Shown one piece after another: positions 52,378 through 64,000 of a stretch of DNA of 64,000 nucleotides. Location: the NCBI RefSeq assembly GCF_036327775.1, contig NZ_CP109598.1, forward strand, positions 6,212,001 to 6,276,000, given 5' to 3'. The DNA is from Streptomyces sp. NBC_01498 (lineage in GTDB: Bacteria; Actinomycetota; Actinomycetes; Streptomycetales; Streptomycetaceae). A program made the position numbers and the translations under genes. Each line of letters starts with the position of its first letter. The stretch's first letter is position 1. The notes under the pieces are model-generated. The model did no database searches and was not told the origin of the DNA. It saw only the letters and a program-made list of their open reading frames with translations.

Positions 52378-52388
52378 GGTGACTCACT
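52378..52388 (-). promoter_or_regulatory. BldD operator-like palindrome upstream of bldD
   Basis: Read on the minus strand this is AGTGAGTCACC, matching the BldD consensus AGTGA-n-TCACC. It sits in the bldD promoter region and fits direct negative autoregulation. Confidence 0.65.
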
Positions 52389-52503
52389 GTGATGTTACGC
52401 AGCGTGACTTGGATGCGTCAAGCCGAATGGTCGGCGACCGCTCCGCCACAAGTCCGGAAAACCCCGCCGGACCTGGTAATGTCGACGGCGCAAATCCGAC
52501 GTC

Positions 52504-53123
<620 letters not shown>

Positions 53124-53256
53124 CGCGCGCCGCCCACCCGCCGAGCCACGCCGCCCCGCACCCGGCGCCCGCGCCGCCCCGGCACGCCCCGGTGCGCCGA
53201 GCCCGCCGGGCAGCCCCCGGAACCAGGAACCACCTCCACCCAACGGAGCCCACCCG

Positions 53257-54279
53257 ATGCTGCGCCTCACAGGGGCAAATCCCCGTACTCCCGGCCATCT
53301 TGTCTCCGCCGCCGACCTCACCCGCGACGACGCCGTACTGATCCTCGACACCGCGGAGGAGATGGCCCGGGTCGCCGACCGACCCATCAAGAAGCTGCCG
53401 ACCCTGCGCGGCCGTACCGTCGTCAACCTCTTCTTCGAGGACTCGACCCGCACCCGGATCTCGTTCGAGGCAGCCGCCAAACGCCTGTCCGCCGATGTCA
53501 TCAACTTCTCGGCCAAGGGCTCCTCGGTCTCCAAGGGCGAGTCGCTCAAGGACACCGCGCTGACCCTGGAGGCGATGGGCGCCGACGCCGTCGTCATCCG
53601 GCACGGCTCCTCCGGCGCCCCGTACCGGCTCGCCAACTCCGGCTGGATCGACGGCGCCGTCATCAACGCCGGGGACGGCACGCACGAGCACCCCACCCAG
53701 GCGATCCTCGACGCCTTCACCATGCGGCGCAGACTGGTCGGACCCGACACGGGCCTCGGCAGGGACCTCGAAGGGCGCCGCATCACGATCGTCGGCGACA
53801 TCCTGCACAGCCGTGTCGCCCGCTCCAACGTCCTGCTGCTGCACACCCTCGGCGCCCAGGTGACCCTCGTCGCCCCGCCGACCCTGGTGCCGATCGGTGT
53901 CGAGAGCTGGCCCTGCGAGGTCTCGTACGACCTCGACCAGGTGCTGCCCAAGTCCGACGCCGTGATGATGCTCCGGGTGCAGCGCGAGCGCATGAACGCC
54001 GCGTTCTTCCCGACCGAGCGCGAGTATTCGCGCCGCTACGGCCTCGACGGCGGGCGGATGGCCCGGATGCCCGAGAACTCGATCGTCATGCACCCCGGCC
54101 CCATGAACCGCGGCATGGAGATCACCGCCGAGGTCGCCGACTCCGACCGCTGCACCGCCGTCGAGCAGGTCGCCAACGGCGTCTCCACCCGCATGGCCGT
54201 CCTGTACCTGCTGCTCGGCGGCAACGAGCCCGCCGTCACCCATTCCCGCGCGTCGTCCGCCACCGAGGAGAGCAAGTAA
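53257..54279 (+). CDS. pyrB: Aspartate carbamoyltransferase catalytic subunit
   Basis: A 340-residue enzyme that makes N-carbamoyl-aspartate. The carbamoyl-phosphate loop is '[13 protein letters not shown]' and the second signature is '[18 protein letters not shown]'. The late Arg is in '[13 protein letters not shown]'. No regulatory PyrI gene is present, so it should not show E. coli-type allostery. The N-terminus carries about 12 extra residues ([12 protein letters not shown]) before the usual 'HLVSAADLT', which is slightly longer than in related species; the actual start could be internal. pyrC follows 2 nt after the stop. Confidence 0.96.
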   Translation: MLRLTGANPRTPGHLVSAADLTRDDAVLILDTAEEMARVADRPIKKLPTLRGRTVVNLFFEDSTRTRISFEAAAKRLSADVINFSAKGSSVSKGESLKDTALTLEAMGADAVVIRHGSSGAPYRLANSGWIDGAVINAGDGTHEHPTQAILDAFTMRRRLVGPDTGLGRDLEGRRITIVGDILHSRVARSNVLLLHTLGAQVTLVAPPTLVPIGVESWPCEVSYDLDQVLPKSDAVMMLRVQRERMNAAFFPTEREYSRRYGLDGGRMARMPENSIVMHPGPMNRGMEITAEVADSDRCTAVEQVANGVSTRMAVLYLLLGGNEPAVTHSRASSATEESK

Positions 54280-54281
54280 CC

Positions 54282-55568
54282 ATGAGCAAGACCCTGATCC
54301 GTGGCGCCAAGGTGCTCGGCGGCGAGGTACGCGACGTCCTGATCGACGGCACGGTCGTCGCCCGGGTGGACACCGGCATCGACGCGGGCGACGCCACGGT
54401 GATCGAGGCCGGGGGGCAGATCCTGCTGCCCGGCCTGGTCGACCTGCACACCCATCTGCGCGAGCCCGGCCGCGAGGACTCCGAGACCGTCCTCACCGGC
54501 ACCCGGGCGGCGGCCGTCGGCGGCTTCACCGCCGTGCACGCCATGGCCAACACCTTCCCCGTCGCCGACACCGCCGGCGTGGTCGAACAGGTCTGGCGGC
54601 TCGGCCGGGAGTCCGGCCACTGCGACGTCCAGCCCGTCGGCGCCGTCACCGTCGGCCTGGAGGGCAAGCAGCTCGCCGAACTCGGCGCCATGCACGACTC
54701 GGCGGCCGGGGTGCGGGTCTTCTCCGACGACGGCAAGTGCGTGGACGACGCGGTGATCATGCGCCGCGCCCTGGAGTACGTGAAGGCGTTCGACGGCGTC
54801 ATCGCCCAGCACGCCCAGGAGCCCCGGCTCACCGAGGGCGCCCAGATGAACGAGGGCGTCGTCTCCGCCGAACTCGGCCTCGGCGGCTGGCCCGCCGTCG
54901 CCGAGGAGTCGATCATCGCCCGCGACGTCCTGCTCGCCGCCCACGTCGGCTCGCGCGTCCACATCTGCCATGTCTCCACGGCCGGTTCGGTGGAGATCGT
55001 CCGCTGGGCCAAGTCCAAGGGCTGGAACGTCACCGCCGAGGTCACCCCGCACCATCTGCTCCTGACGGACGAGCTCGTACGGTCGTACGACCCCGTCTAC
55101 AAGGTGAACCCGCCGCTGCGCACCGAGGCCGACGTCACGGCGCTGCGCGAGGCCCTGGCCGACGGCACGATCGACTGCGTCGCCACCGACCACGCGCCGC
55201 ACCCGCACGAGGACAAGGACTGCGAGTGGGCGGCGGCGGCCATGGGCATGGTCGGCCTGGAGACCGCGCTCTCCGTCGTCCAGCAGACGATGGTCGACAC
55301 CGGTCTCCTCGACTGGGCGGGCGTCGCCGACCGGATGTCCGTACGTCCCGCGCGCATCGGCCGGCTCACCGGGCACGGCCGCCCCGTCTCGGCAGGTGAG
55401 CCCGCCAACCTCACGCTCGTCGATCCCGCCTACCGTGGTGTGGTGGACCCCGCGGGCTTCGCCTCCCGCAGCCGCAACACCCCCTACGAGGGCCGTGAGC
55501 TGCCGGGACGCGTCACCCACACCTTCCTGCGGGGCCGGGCAACGGTCGTCGACGGGAAACTCGCGTGA
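54282..55568 (+). CDS. pyrC: Dihydroorotase (type I)
   Basis: A 428-residue amidohydrolase closing the pyrimidine ring precursor. The metal-binding HxH is in '[12 protein letters not shown]', the second His-rich site is '[10 protein letters not shown]', and the catalytic Asp is in '[14 protein letters not shown]'. Length and the 'GVAD...[20 protein letters not shown]' tail are typical of class I enzymes. It starts 2 nt after pyrB and overlaps the PH-like gene by GTGA. Confidence 0.96.
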   Translation: MSKTLIRGAKVLGGEVRDVLIDGTVVARVDTGIDAGDATVIEAGGQILLPGLVDLHTHLREPGREDSETVLTGTRAAAVGGFTAVHAMANTFPVADTAGVVEQVWRLGRESGHCDVQPVGAVTVGLEGKQLAELGAMHDSAAGVRVFSDDGKCVDDAVIMRRALEYVKAFDGVIAQHAQEPRLTEGAQMNEGVVSAELGLGGWPAVAEESIIARDVLLAAHVGSRVHICHVSTAGSVEIVRWAKSKGWNVTAEVTPHHLLLTDELVRSYDPVYKVNPPLRTEADVTALREALADGTIDCVATDHAPHPHEDKDCEWAAAAMGMVGLETALSVVQQTMVDTGLLDWAGVADRMSVRPARIGRLTGHGRPVSAGEPANLTLVDPAYRGVVDPAGFASRSRNTPYEGRELPGRVTHTFLRGRATVVDGKLA

Positions 55569-56227
55569 GCGCACTACTGATCAATCTGGCCGCCGAGCGG
55601 AAGTCGGCGGAGGTGACCGACTGGGCCGCCCGTATCGGCTGGGTCGTGGGACTGCTGCTGTTCGTCGCCTTCGTCTACTGGCTGATGCGGCAGGGCTGGA
55701 AGTGGCGCGGCAGCCTCCAGTCCGACCTCCCGGAGCTGCCCCAGGCTCCCGAGCCCGGCGCGGCCGGGGACGTACGCCTGCGGCTGACCGGCCGGTACCA
55801 CGGCTCCACGACCGCCGGGCAGTGGCTCGACCGGATCGTGGCCCACGGCCTCGGCGTCCGCAGCCGGGTGGAGCTCACCCTCACCGACGCGGGCGTGAGC
55901 GTCGTACGGCCCGGCGCCGGCGACTTCTTCGTCCCGGCCGACCGGCTGCGCGCCGCCCGCCTCGACAAGGGCATCGCCGGCAAGGTCCTCACCGAGGGCG
56001 GCCTGCTGGTCCTCACCTGGCAGCACGGCGACCGGCTGCTCGACTCCGGCTTCCGCTCCGACCGCGCGGCGGAGCACACCGACTGGGTCGAGGCGGTCAA
56101 CCTCATGAACCAGGCCGGCACGGCGAGGATCGCCCCGGCACCCGCCCAGGACACCCCGGCGGCCACCGGCGGCACCCCCGCCGCCGGCCACCACGCACCG
56201 ACCACGACGGAAGGCACCGCACGATGA
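55565..56227 (+). CDS. PH-like domain membrane protein in the pyr operon
   Basis: A 220-residue protein with one transmembrane helix near residues 25-42 ('[18 protein letters not shown]'). A conserved basic/aromatic stretch and a beta-rich domain follow ('[22 protein letters not shown]...[18 protein letters not shown]'), which resembles bacterial PH-like domains. The tail is low complexity (Pro/Ala/Thr). It lies between pyrC and carA with coupled codons at both ends, the same position as a conserved gene in Mycobacterium (Rv1382 region). Its role in pyrimidine synthesis is unknown; it may anchor the pathway to the membrane, but that is inference. Confidence 0.82.
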   Translation: MSALLINLAAERKSAEVTDWAARIGWVVGLLLFVAFVYWLMRQGWKWRGSLQSDLPELPQAPEPGAAGDVRLRLTGRYHGSTTAGQWLDRIVAHGLGVRSRVELTLTDAGVSVVRPGAGDFFVPADRLRAARLDKGIAGKVLTEGGLLVLTWQHGDRLLDSGFRSDRAAEHTDWVEAVNLMNQAGTARIAPAPAQDTPAATGGTPAAGHHAPTTTEGTAR

Positions 56228-57382
56228 CCCTCTCCACCCGGGGAGCCGCCCCGGCTCCCGCCGTACTCGTCCTGGAGGACGGCCGCAGCTTCCGCGGCCG
56301 TGCCTACGGGGCCGTGGGGGAGACCTTCGGCGAGGCGGTGTTCTCCACCGGCATGACCGGCTACCAGGAAACCCTCACCGACCCCTCGTACCACCGCCAG
56401 GTCGTCGTCATGACGGCCCCGCACATCGGCAACACCGGCGTCAACGACGAGGACGACGAGTCCGGCCGTATCTGGGTCGCCGGCTACGTCGTACGCGACC
56501 CCGCCCGCGTCCCGTCCAACTGGCGCTCCCGCCGCTCCCTGGACGACGAACTCGTCCGCCAGGGCATCGTCGGCATCAGCGGCGTCGACACCCGCGCCCT
56601 CACCCGCCATCTGCGCGAACGCGGCGCCATGCGGGCCGGCATCTTCTCCGGCGACGCCCTGCCCGGCGGCCCGTTCACCGACGACGCGGCCCTGACCGCG
56701 CGCGTGAGGGAGGCGCCGCAGATGAAGGGTGCCGACCTGTCCGCGGAGGTCGCCACCACCGAGCCGTACGTCGTCCCGGCCGTCGGCACCAAGCGGTTCA
56801 CCGTCGCCGCCCTCGACCTCGGCATCAAGGGCATGACCCCGCGCCGCATGGCCGAACGCGGCATAGAGGTGCATGTCCTGCCCGCCACCGCCACCGTCGA
56901 GGACGTGTACGCGGTCGCGCCCGACGGCGTGTTCCTCTCCAACGGCCCCGGCGACCCCGCCACCGCCGACCTCACCGTGGTCAAGGCCGTGCTGGAACGC
57001 GGCACCCCGCTGTTCGGCATCTGCTTCGGCAACCAGCTCCTCGGCCGCGCGCTGGGGTTCGGGACGTACAAACTCACCTACGGACACCGCGGGATCAACC
57101 AGCCGGTGCAGGATCGTTCCACCGGCAAGGTCGAGATCACCGCGCACAACCACGGCTTCGCCGTCGACGCCCCCCTCGACCGCGTCTCCGACACCCCCTA
57201 CGGCCGCGCCGAGGTCACCCACGTCTGTCTCAACGACGACGTGGTCGAGGGACTCCGGCTGCTCGACCGCCCGGCCTTCAGCGTCCAGTACCACCCCGAG
57301 GCGGCCGCCGGCCCGCACGACGCCGCCTACCTGTTCGACCGCTTCACCTCTTTGATGAACACCGTCCTGATGGAGGGACAGC

Positions 57383-57390
<8 letters not shown>
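56224..57390 (+). CDS. carA: Carbamoyl-phosphate synthase small subunit
   Basis: A 388-residue glutaminase subunit. The N-terminal domain is '[29 protein letters not shown]'. The class I amidotransferase part shows the nucleophile region '[13 protein letters not shown]' and the His-Glu pair in '[15 protein letters not shown]'. '[10 protein letters not shown]' is the family Gly loop. It feeds ammonia to CarB for both pyrimidine and arginine pathways. It overlaps the PH-like gene by ATGA and carB by 8 nt. Confidence 0.97.
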
Positions 57391-60724
<3,334 letters not shown>

Positions 60725-60739
60725 AGAGGAGCCCACCCC

Positions 60740-61849
60740 ATGTACCGCCTCTTCTTCCGGCTCCTCTTCCGGCGCATGGACCCGGAACAGGCCCACCACC
60801 TGGCCTTCCGCTGGATCCAGTTCGTCGTGGGCGTCCCGGTGCTGCGGACCTTCGTCGCGGCGGCGCTCGCGCCCCGTCACGAGGAACTGCGCACCGAGGC
60901 CCTGGGCCTGCGGATGCACGGCCCCTTCGGCCTCGCCGCCGGCTTCGACAAGAACGCGCGGGCCGTCGACGGCCTGGCGATGCTCGGCTTCGACCACGTC
61001 GAGATCGGCACCGTCACCGGACAGCCGCAGCCGGGCAACCCCCGGCAGCGGCTGTTCCGGCTGCCCGCCGACCGGGCACTGATCAACCGCATGGGCTTCA
61101 ACAACGACGGATCGGCCACCGTCGCCCTGCGCCTGGCCACCCGCCGGGAGGTCTTCCGTACGACGGTCGGCGTCAACATCGGCAGGACCAAGGCCGTGGC
61201 GGACGACGCGGCCATCGCCGACTACGTCATCTCCACCGAACGCCTGGCCGCCCACGCGGACTACCTCGTCGTCAACGTCTCCTCCCCGAACACCCCCGGA
61301 CTGCGCGACCTCCAGGCCGTCGACCAGCTCCGCCCGCTGCTGACCGCCGTCCGCGCGGCGGCCGACCGCGTCGTCACCGGGCGCCGGGTCCCGCTGCTGG
61401 TCAAGATCGCCCCCGACCTCGCGGACGACGACATCGACGCCGTCGCCGACCTCGCCGTCGAACTCGGCCTGGACGGCATCATCGCCACCAACACCACCGT
61501 CACGCGCCACGGACAGGGCCTCAGGACGGCCCCCTCCCGCCTCGCCGAGACCGGCGGCCTCTCCGGGGCGCCCCTCAAGGAACGCTCCCTGGAGGTCCTC
61601 AGGCGCCTGTACGCGCGCGTGGGCGACCGGATCACCCTGGTCGGCGTCGGCGGCGTCGAGAACGCCGAGGACGCCTGGCAGCGCATCCTGGCCGGCGCCA
61701 CCCTCGTCCAGGGCTACACAGCCTTCGTCTACCAGGGCCCGTTCTGGAGCCGCGCCGTCCACAAGGGCCTCGCCGCCCGGCTGGCCACCAGCGAGTACGC
61801 CACCCTCGCCGACGCCGTCGGCGCCGACACCAGGAAGGCGCTCAGGTGA
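60740..61849 (+). CDS. pyrD: Dihydroorotate dehydrogenase (quinone), class 2
   Basis: A 369-residue FMN enzyme that passes electrons to quinone, on the membrane surface. The N-terminal helix pair '[26 protein letters not shown]' is the membrane/quinone tunnel of class 2. '[18 protein letters not shown]', the catalytic Ser region '[16 protein letters not shown]' and '[16 protein letters not shown]' are conserved. GAGGAG lies 9 nt before ATG. Its stop overlaps pyrF (GTGA). Its location after carB completes the de novo pathway through UMP, except pyrE, which is elsewhere. Confidence 0.95.
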   Translation: MYRLFFRLLFRRMDPEQAHHLAFRWIQFVVGVPVLRTFVAAALAPRHEELRTEALGLRMHGPFGLAAGFDKNARAVDGLAMLGFDHVEIGTVTGQPQPGNPRQRLFRLPADRALINRMGFNNDGSATVALRLATRREVFRTTVGVNIGRTKAVADDAAIADYVISTERLAAHADYLVVNVSSPNTPGLRDLQAVDQLRPLLTAVRAAADRVVTGRRVPLLVKIAPDLADDDIDAVADLAVELGLDGIIATNTTVTRHGQGLRTAPSRLAETGGLSGAPLKERSLEVLRRLYARVGDRITLVGVGGVENAEDAWQRILAGATLVQGYTAFVYQGPFWSRAVHKGLAARLATSEYATLADAVGADTRKALR

Positions 61850-62730
61850 CCGCACCCACGCCCGCACCCACGCCGGCCGCCGGGACGGAGCCCTTCGGGG
61901 CGCGCCTGCGCCACGCCATGGACACCCGGGGGCCGCTCTGCGTCGGCATCGACCCCCACGCGACGCTCCTGCGCGACTGGGGCCTCGGCGACGACATCAA
62001 GGGCCTGACGGCCTTCACCCGTACGGTCGTCGAGGCACTGGCCGACCGCGTCGCCGTACTCAAACCGCAGTCCGCCTTCTACGAACGCTTCGGCTCGCGC
62101 GGCGTCGCCGTCCTGGAGCGGGCCGTCGCCGATGCGCGGGCCGCCGGCGCGCTCGTCCTCATGGACGCCAAGCGCGGCGACATCGGCTCCACCATGGCCG
62201 CGTACGCCGCCACCTACCTCGACCCGGACAGCCCGCTCTTCTCGGACGCCCTCACCGTCTCGCCGTACCTCGGCTTCGGCTCGCTGCGCCCCGCGCTGGA
62301 CGCGGCGCGCGCCGCCGGCTCGGGTCTCTTCGTCCTCGCGCTCACCTCCAACCCGGAGGGCGCCGAGGTCCAGCGGGCGACCGCCGGGGACGGGCGCACG
62401 GTCGCCCAGGCGGTGCTCGACCACGTGGCGCGCGAGAACGCCGGGGCGGTGCCGCTCGGTTCGGTCGGCGCCGTCGTCGGGGCGACCCTCGGCGAGACCG
62501 GGGCGGACCTCGCGATCAACGGTCCGCTCCTCGCCCCCGGCATCGGGGCACAGGGCGCGACCCCCGCGGATCTTCCCCGGGTGTTCGGCGCGTCCGCCGG
62601 CGACGTGGTGCCGAGCGTCAGCCGCGGGGTGCTCCGGCAGGGCCCGGACGTGTCGGCCCTGCGTGCGGCGGCCGAACGGTTCGCCGACGAGGTCCGAACG
62701 GCGATCGACGGCGCGGACAGGGCGCGTTGA
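61846..62730 (+). CDS. pyrF: Orotidine 5'-phosphate decarboxylase (type 2)
   Basis: A 294-residue TIM-barrel enzyme forming UMP. The type-2 catalytic signature is 'VLMDAKRGDIGSTMAAYA' (Asp-x-Lys-x-x-Asp). 'PLCVGIDPH' begins the barrel, and the phosphate-binding C-terminal loop is in 'APGIGAQGATPAD'. The N-terminal 15 residues are a Thr/Ala/Pro run. GTG start coupled to pyrD. A weak hairpin with U-rich tail follows. Confidence 0.96.
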   Translation: MTAPTPAPTPAAGTEPFGARLRHAMDTRGPLCVGIDPHATLLRDWGLGDDIKGLTAFTRTVVEALADRVAVLKPQSAFYERFGSRGVAVLERAVADARAAGALVLMDAKRGDIGSTMAAYAATYLDPDSPLFSDALTVSPYLGFGSLRPALDAARAAGSGLFVLALTSNPEGAEVQRATAGDGRTVAQAVLDHVARENAGAVPLGSVGAVVGATLGETGADLAINGPLLAPGIGAQGATPADLPRVFGASAGDVVPSVSRGVLRQGPDVSALRAAAERFADEVRTAIDGADRAR

Positions 62731-62755
62731 GGTGCGGACGGAGAGCGCTCCGGGA

Positions 62756-62785
62756 CGCTTTCGCAAAGAAAAGCGGGTTGTTTTG
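62756..62785 (+). terminator. Weak terminator after pyrF
   Basis: CGCTTT and AAAGCG form a 6-bp stem with an 8-nt loop, followed by GGGTTGTTTTG. The stem is short but the tail is U-rich, unlike the other hairpins in this window. Confidence 0.35.
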
Positions 62786-62837
62786 CCGGGAATGTCCCGG
62801 TCGAGCGATGCTGACCAGGACTTTTCGGCTGTTCTCG

Positions 62838-62866
62838 CTGACGAGAGCGGTCTTCACCGCTAGTCT
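62838..62866 (+). promoter_or_regulatory. Predicted promoter of the sIHF gene
   Basis: CTGACG (62838-62843) and TAGTCT (62861-62866) are separated by 17 nt, a good fit to the vegetative consensus. The start codon lies 111 nt beyond the -10, leaving a long 5' leader. Confidence 0.55.
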
Positions 62867-62976
62867 CCGTCGAGGGCCAACGCGCGGAACCTTCGCTCGT
62901 TGAAAGCCCTGGTGTGGGGCGACCCAGTTCCGCACCGGTCCGTATCCGACAGTTCGACATCCGAGGTGACGTAGGC

Positions 62977-63300
62977 GTGGCTCTTCCGCCCCTTACCCCT
63001 GAACAGCGCGCAGCCGCGCTCGAAAAGGCCGCCGCGGCTCGCCGGGAGCGGGCCGAGGTCAAGAATCGACTCAAGCACTCCGGCGCTTCCCTCCACGAGG
63101 TCATCAAGTCGGGACAGGAGAACGACGTCATCGGAAAGATGAAGGTCTCCGCCCTCCTTGAATCCCTGCCGGGCGTGGGCAAGGTCCGCGCCAAGCAGAT
63201 CATGGAGCGACTGGGCATCTCCGAGAGCCGCCGTGTGCGGGGTCTCGGTTCCAACCAGATCGCGTCGCTGGAACGCGAGTTCGGCAGCGGTCCCGCCTGA
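62977..63300 (+). CDS. sihF: Streptomyces integration host factor sIHF
   Basis: A 107-residue nucleoid-associated protein (MihF family), essential in mycobacteria. The N-terminal helix '[23 protein letters not shown]' packs on a helix-two-turn-helix DNA-binding domain with '[24 protein letters not shown]'. sIHF bends DNA and influences chromosome condensation, septation and antibiotic production. GTG start at 62977 with GAGGTGA about 8 nt upstream gives exactly the family length. It precedes gmk, as in all related genomes. Confidence 0.96.
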   Translation: MALPPLTPEQRAAALEKAAAARRERAEVKNRLKHSGASLHEVIKSGQENDVIGKMKVSALLESLPGVGKVRAKQIMERLGISESRRVRGLGSNQIASLEREFGSGPA

Positions 63301-63338
63301 CGTTCCCGCGCACTGCCGGGAACCTGGATAATCGCTCC

Positions 63339-63902
63339 ATGGCACCAGAGGTTCGTCCGCGGCTGACCGTGCTCTCCGGCCCCTCGGGGGTCGGCAAGAG
63401 CACGGTCGTCGCGCATATGCGCAAGGTCCACCCCGAGGTATGGCTCTCGGTGTCGGCCACCACGAGAAAACCCCGTCCCGGTGAACGCCACGGCGTCCAG
63501 TACTTCTTCGTCGGCGACGACGAGTTCGACAAGCTGGTCGCCAACGGCGAACTGCTGGAATGGGCCGAGTTCGCGGGCAACCGCTACGGCACGCCGCGTC
63601 GCGCGGTGCTCGAACGCCTGGAGGCGGGCGAGCCCGTACTCCTGGAGATCGATCTCCAGGGCGCCCGGCAGGTCAAGGACTCGATGCCGGACTCGCAGCT
63701 GGTCTTCCTGGCTCCGCCGAGCTGGGAGGAGCTGGTCCGCCGGCTGACCGGCCGGGGCACCGAGTCACCCGAGGTCATCGAGCGCCGGCTGGTGGCCGCG
63801 AAGATCGAACTGGCCGCCGAGTCGGAGTTCGACATCCGACTGGTGAACACCTCAGTCGAGGACGTGGCGCGCGAGCTGCTAGCCTTGATGGCGGTTGGCT
63901 GA
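63339..63902 (+). CDS. gmk: Guanylate kinase
   Basis: A 187-residue enzyme phosphorylating GMP to GDP. The P-loop is GPSGVGKST near residue 14, the GMP-binding domain includes '[21 protein letters not shown]', and the lid follows '[20 protein letters not shown]'. The complete reading frame ends at 63902. It stands 38 nt after sIHF. In relatives rpoZ follows, probably just beyond this window. Confidence 0.96.
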   Translation: MAPEVRPRLTVLSGPSGVGKSTVVAHMRKVHPEVWLSVSATTRKPRPGERHGVQYFFVGDDEFDKLVANGELLEWAEFAGNRYGTPRRAVLERLEAGEPVLLEIDLQGARQVKDSMPDSQLVFLAPPSWEELVRRLTGRGTESPEVIERRLVAAKIELAAESEFDIRLVNTSVEDVARELLALMAVG

Positions 63903-64000
63903 CCTCTGTCTGCCTGCTCGCGGCCGCGGTGGCGACCGGTTCATTCGGTCGGTCGGTTCCTTCGGTCGGTTCGCTCGATCGGTTCGTCCGACGGTCCGCG
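63903..64000. repeat. Short direct repeats after gmk
   Basis: From about 63937 the motif TCGGTCGGTTC and near variants (GATCGGTTCG, TTCGTCCGAC) recur several times up to the window edge. No gene starts here; the promoter of the next gene may be beyond the edge. Confidence 0.4.

Overview
This window is core chromosome from a high-GC actinomycete, almost certainly a Streptomyces or close relative. The evidence is the very high G+C content, codons ending almost always in G or C, frequent GTG/TTG starts, a BldD regulator with intact c-di-GMP motifs, an sIHF nucleoid protein, and a gene order matching the Streptomyces thrS-to-gmk region. Much of that order is also shared with Mycobacterium. There is no prophage, transposase, integrase or biosynthetic gene cluster.

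Layout. 1-2.9 kb: a truncated multispanning membrane protein (minus strand), a START-like (SRPBCC) protein, tRNA-Val(CAC) with promoter and terminator, and a DEDD exonuclease (minus). 3.1-12.7 kb: thrS, a potassium channel (minus), a HIT hydrolase, a conserved membrane protein (minus), then a phosphatidylinositol/PIM lipid operon (pgsA, acyltransferase, pimA), a 176-bp tandem-repeat tract and a LemA-like gene. 13-22.3 kb: pdxST (vitamin B6), yebC, ruvCAB, yajC-secD-secF and apt. 22.4-32.7 kb: the RSH (p)ppGpp enzyme, a DUF349 protein (minus), a cyclophilin (minus), an MBL hydrolase, hisS, a VKOR-type protein, rarA and an iron-box-linked DUF2470 gene (minus). 32.8-44.2 kb: rpsD, two small membrane-associated genes, alaS, ruvX, mltG, then aroE, aroC, aroK, aroB and aroQ. 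44.2-52.4 kb: tandem repeats, a P-loop ATPase, a degenerate M24 peptidase homologue, efp, nusB, an apparently accessory transporter plus PLP-enzyme pair, and bldD (minus). 52.5-62.7 kb: the complete pyrimidine operon pyrR-pyrB-pyrC-(PH-like)-carA-carB-pyrD-pyrF behind a PyrR-binding leader. 62.8-64 kb: sIHF and gmk.

Many genes are translationally coupled by ATGA/GTGA overlaps: pgsA/acyltransferase/pimA, pdxS/pdxT, ruvC/ruvA, secF/apt, aroC/aroK/aroB/aroQ, pyrC/PH-like/carA/carB and pyrD/pyrF. Convergent or terminal positions often carry perfect GC-rich hairpins of 14-20 bp.

No clearly new multi-gene system was found. The observations most worth a second look are: a solitary 29-bp type I-E CRISPR-repeat-like sequence at 33662; an abrupt change in synonymous codon use inside the VKOR gene; an M24 homologue that has lost metal ligands; an iron box between DUF2470 and rpsD; a PyrR-binding loop overlapping the pyrR ribosome-binding region; intergenic tandem repeats, one of which duplicates the 3' end of aroQ; and a GPH transporter/PLP enzyme pair between nusB and bldD.
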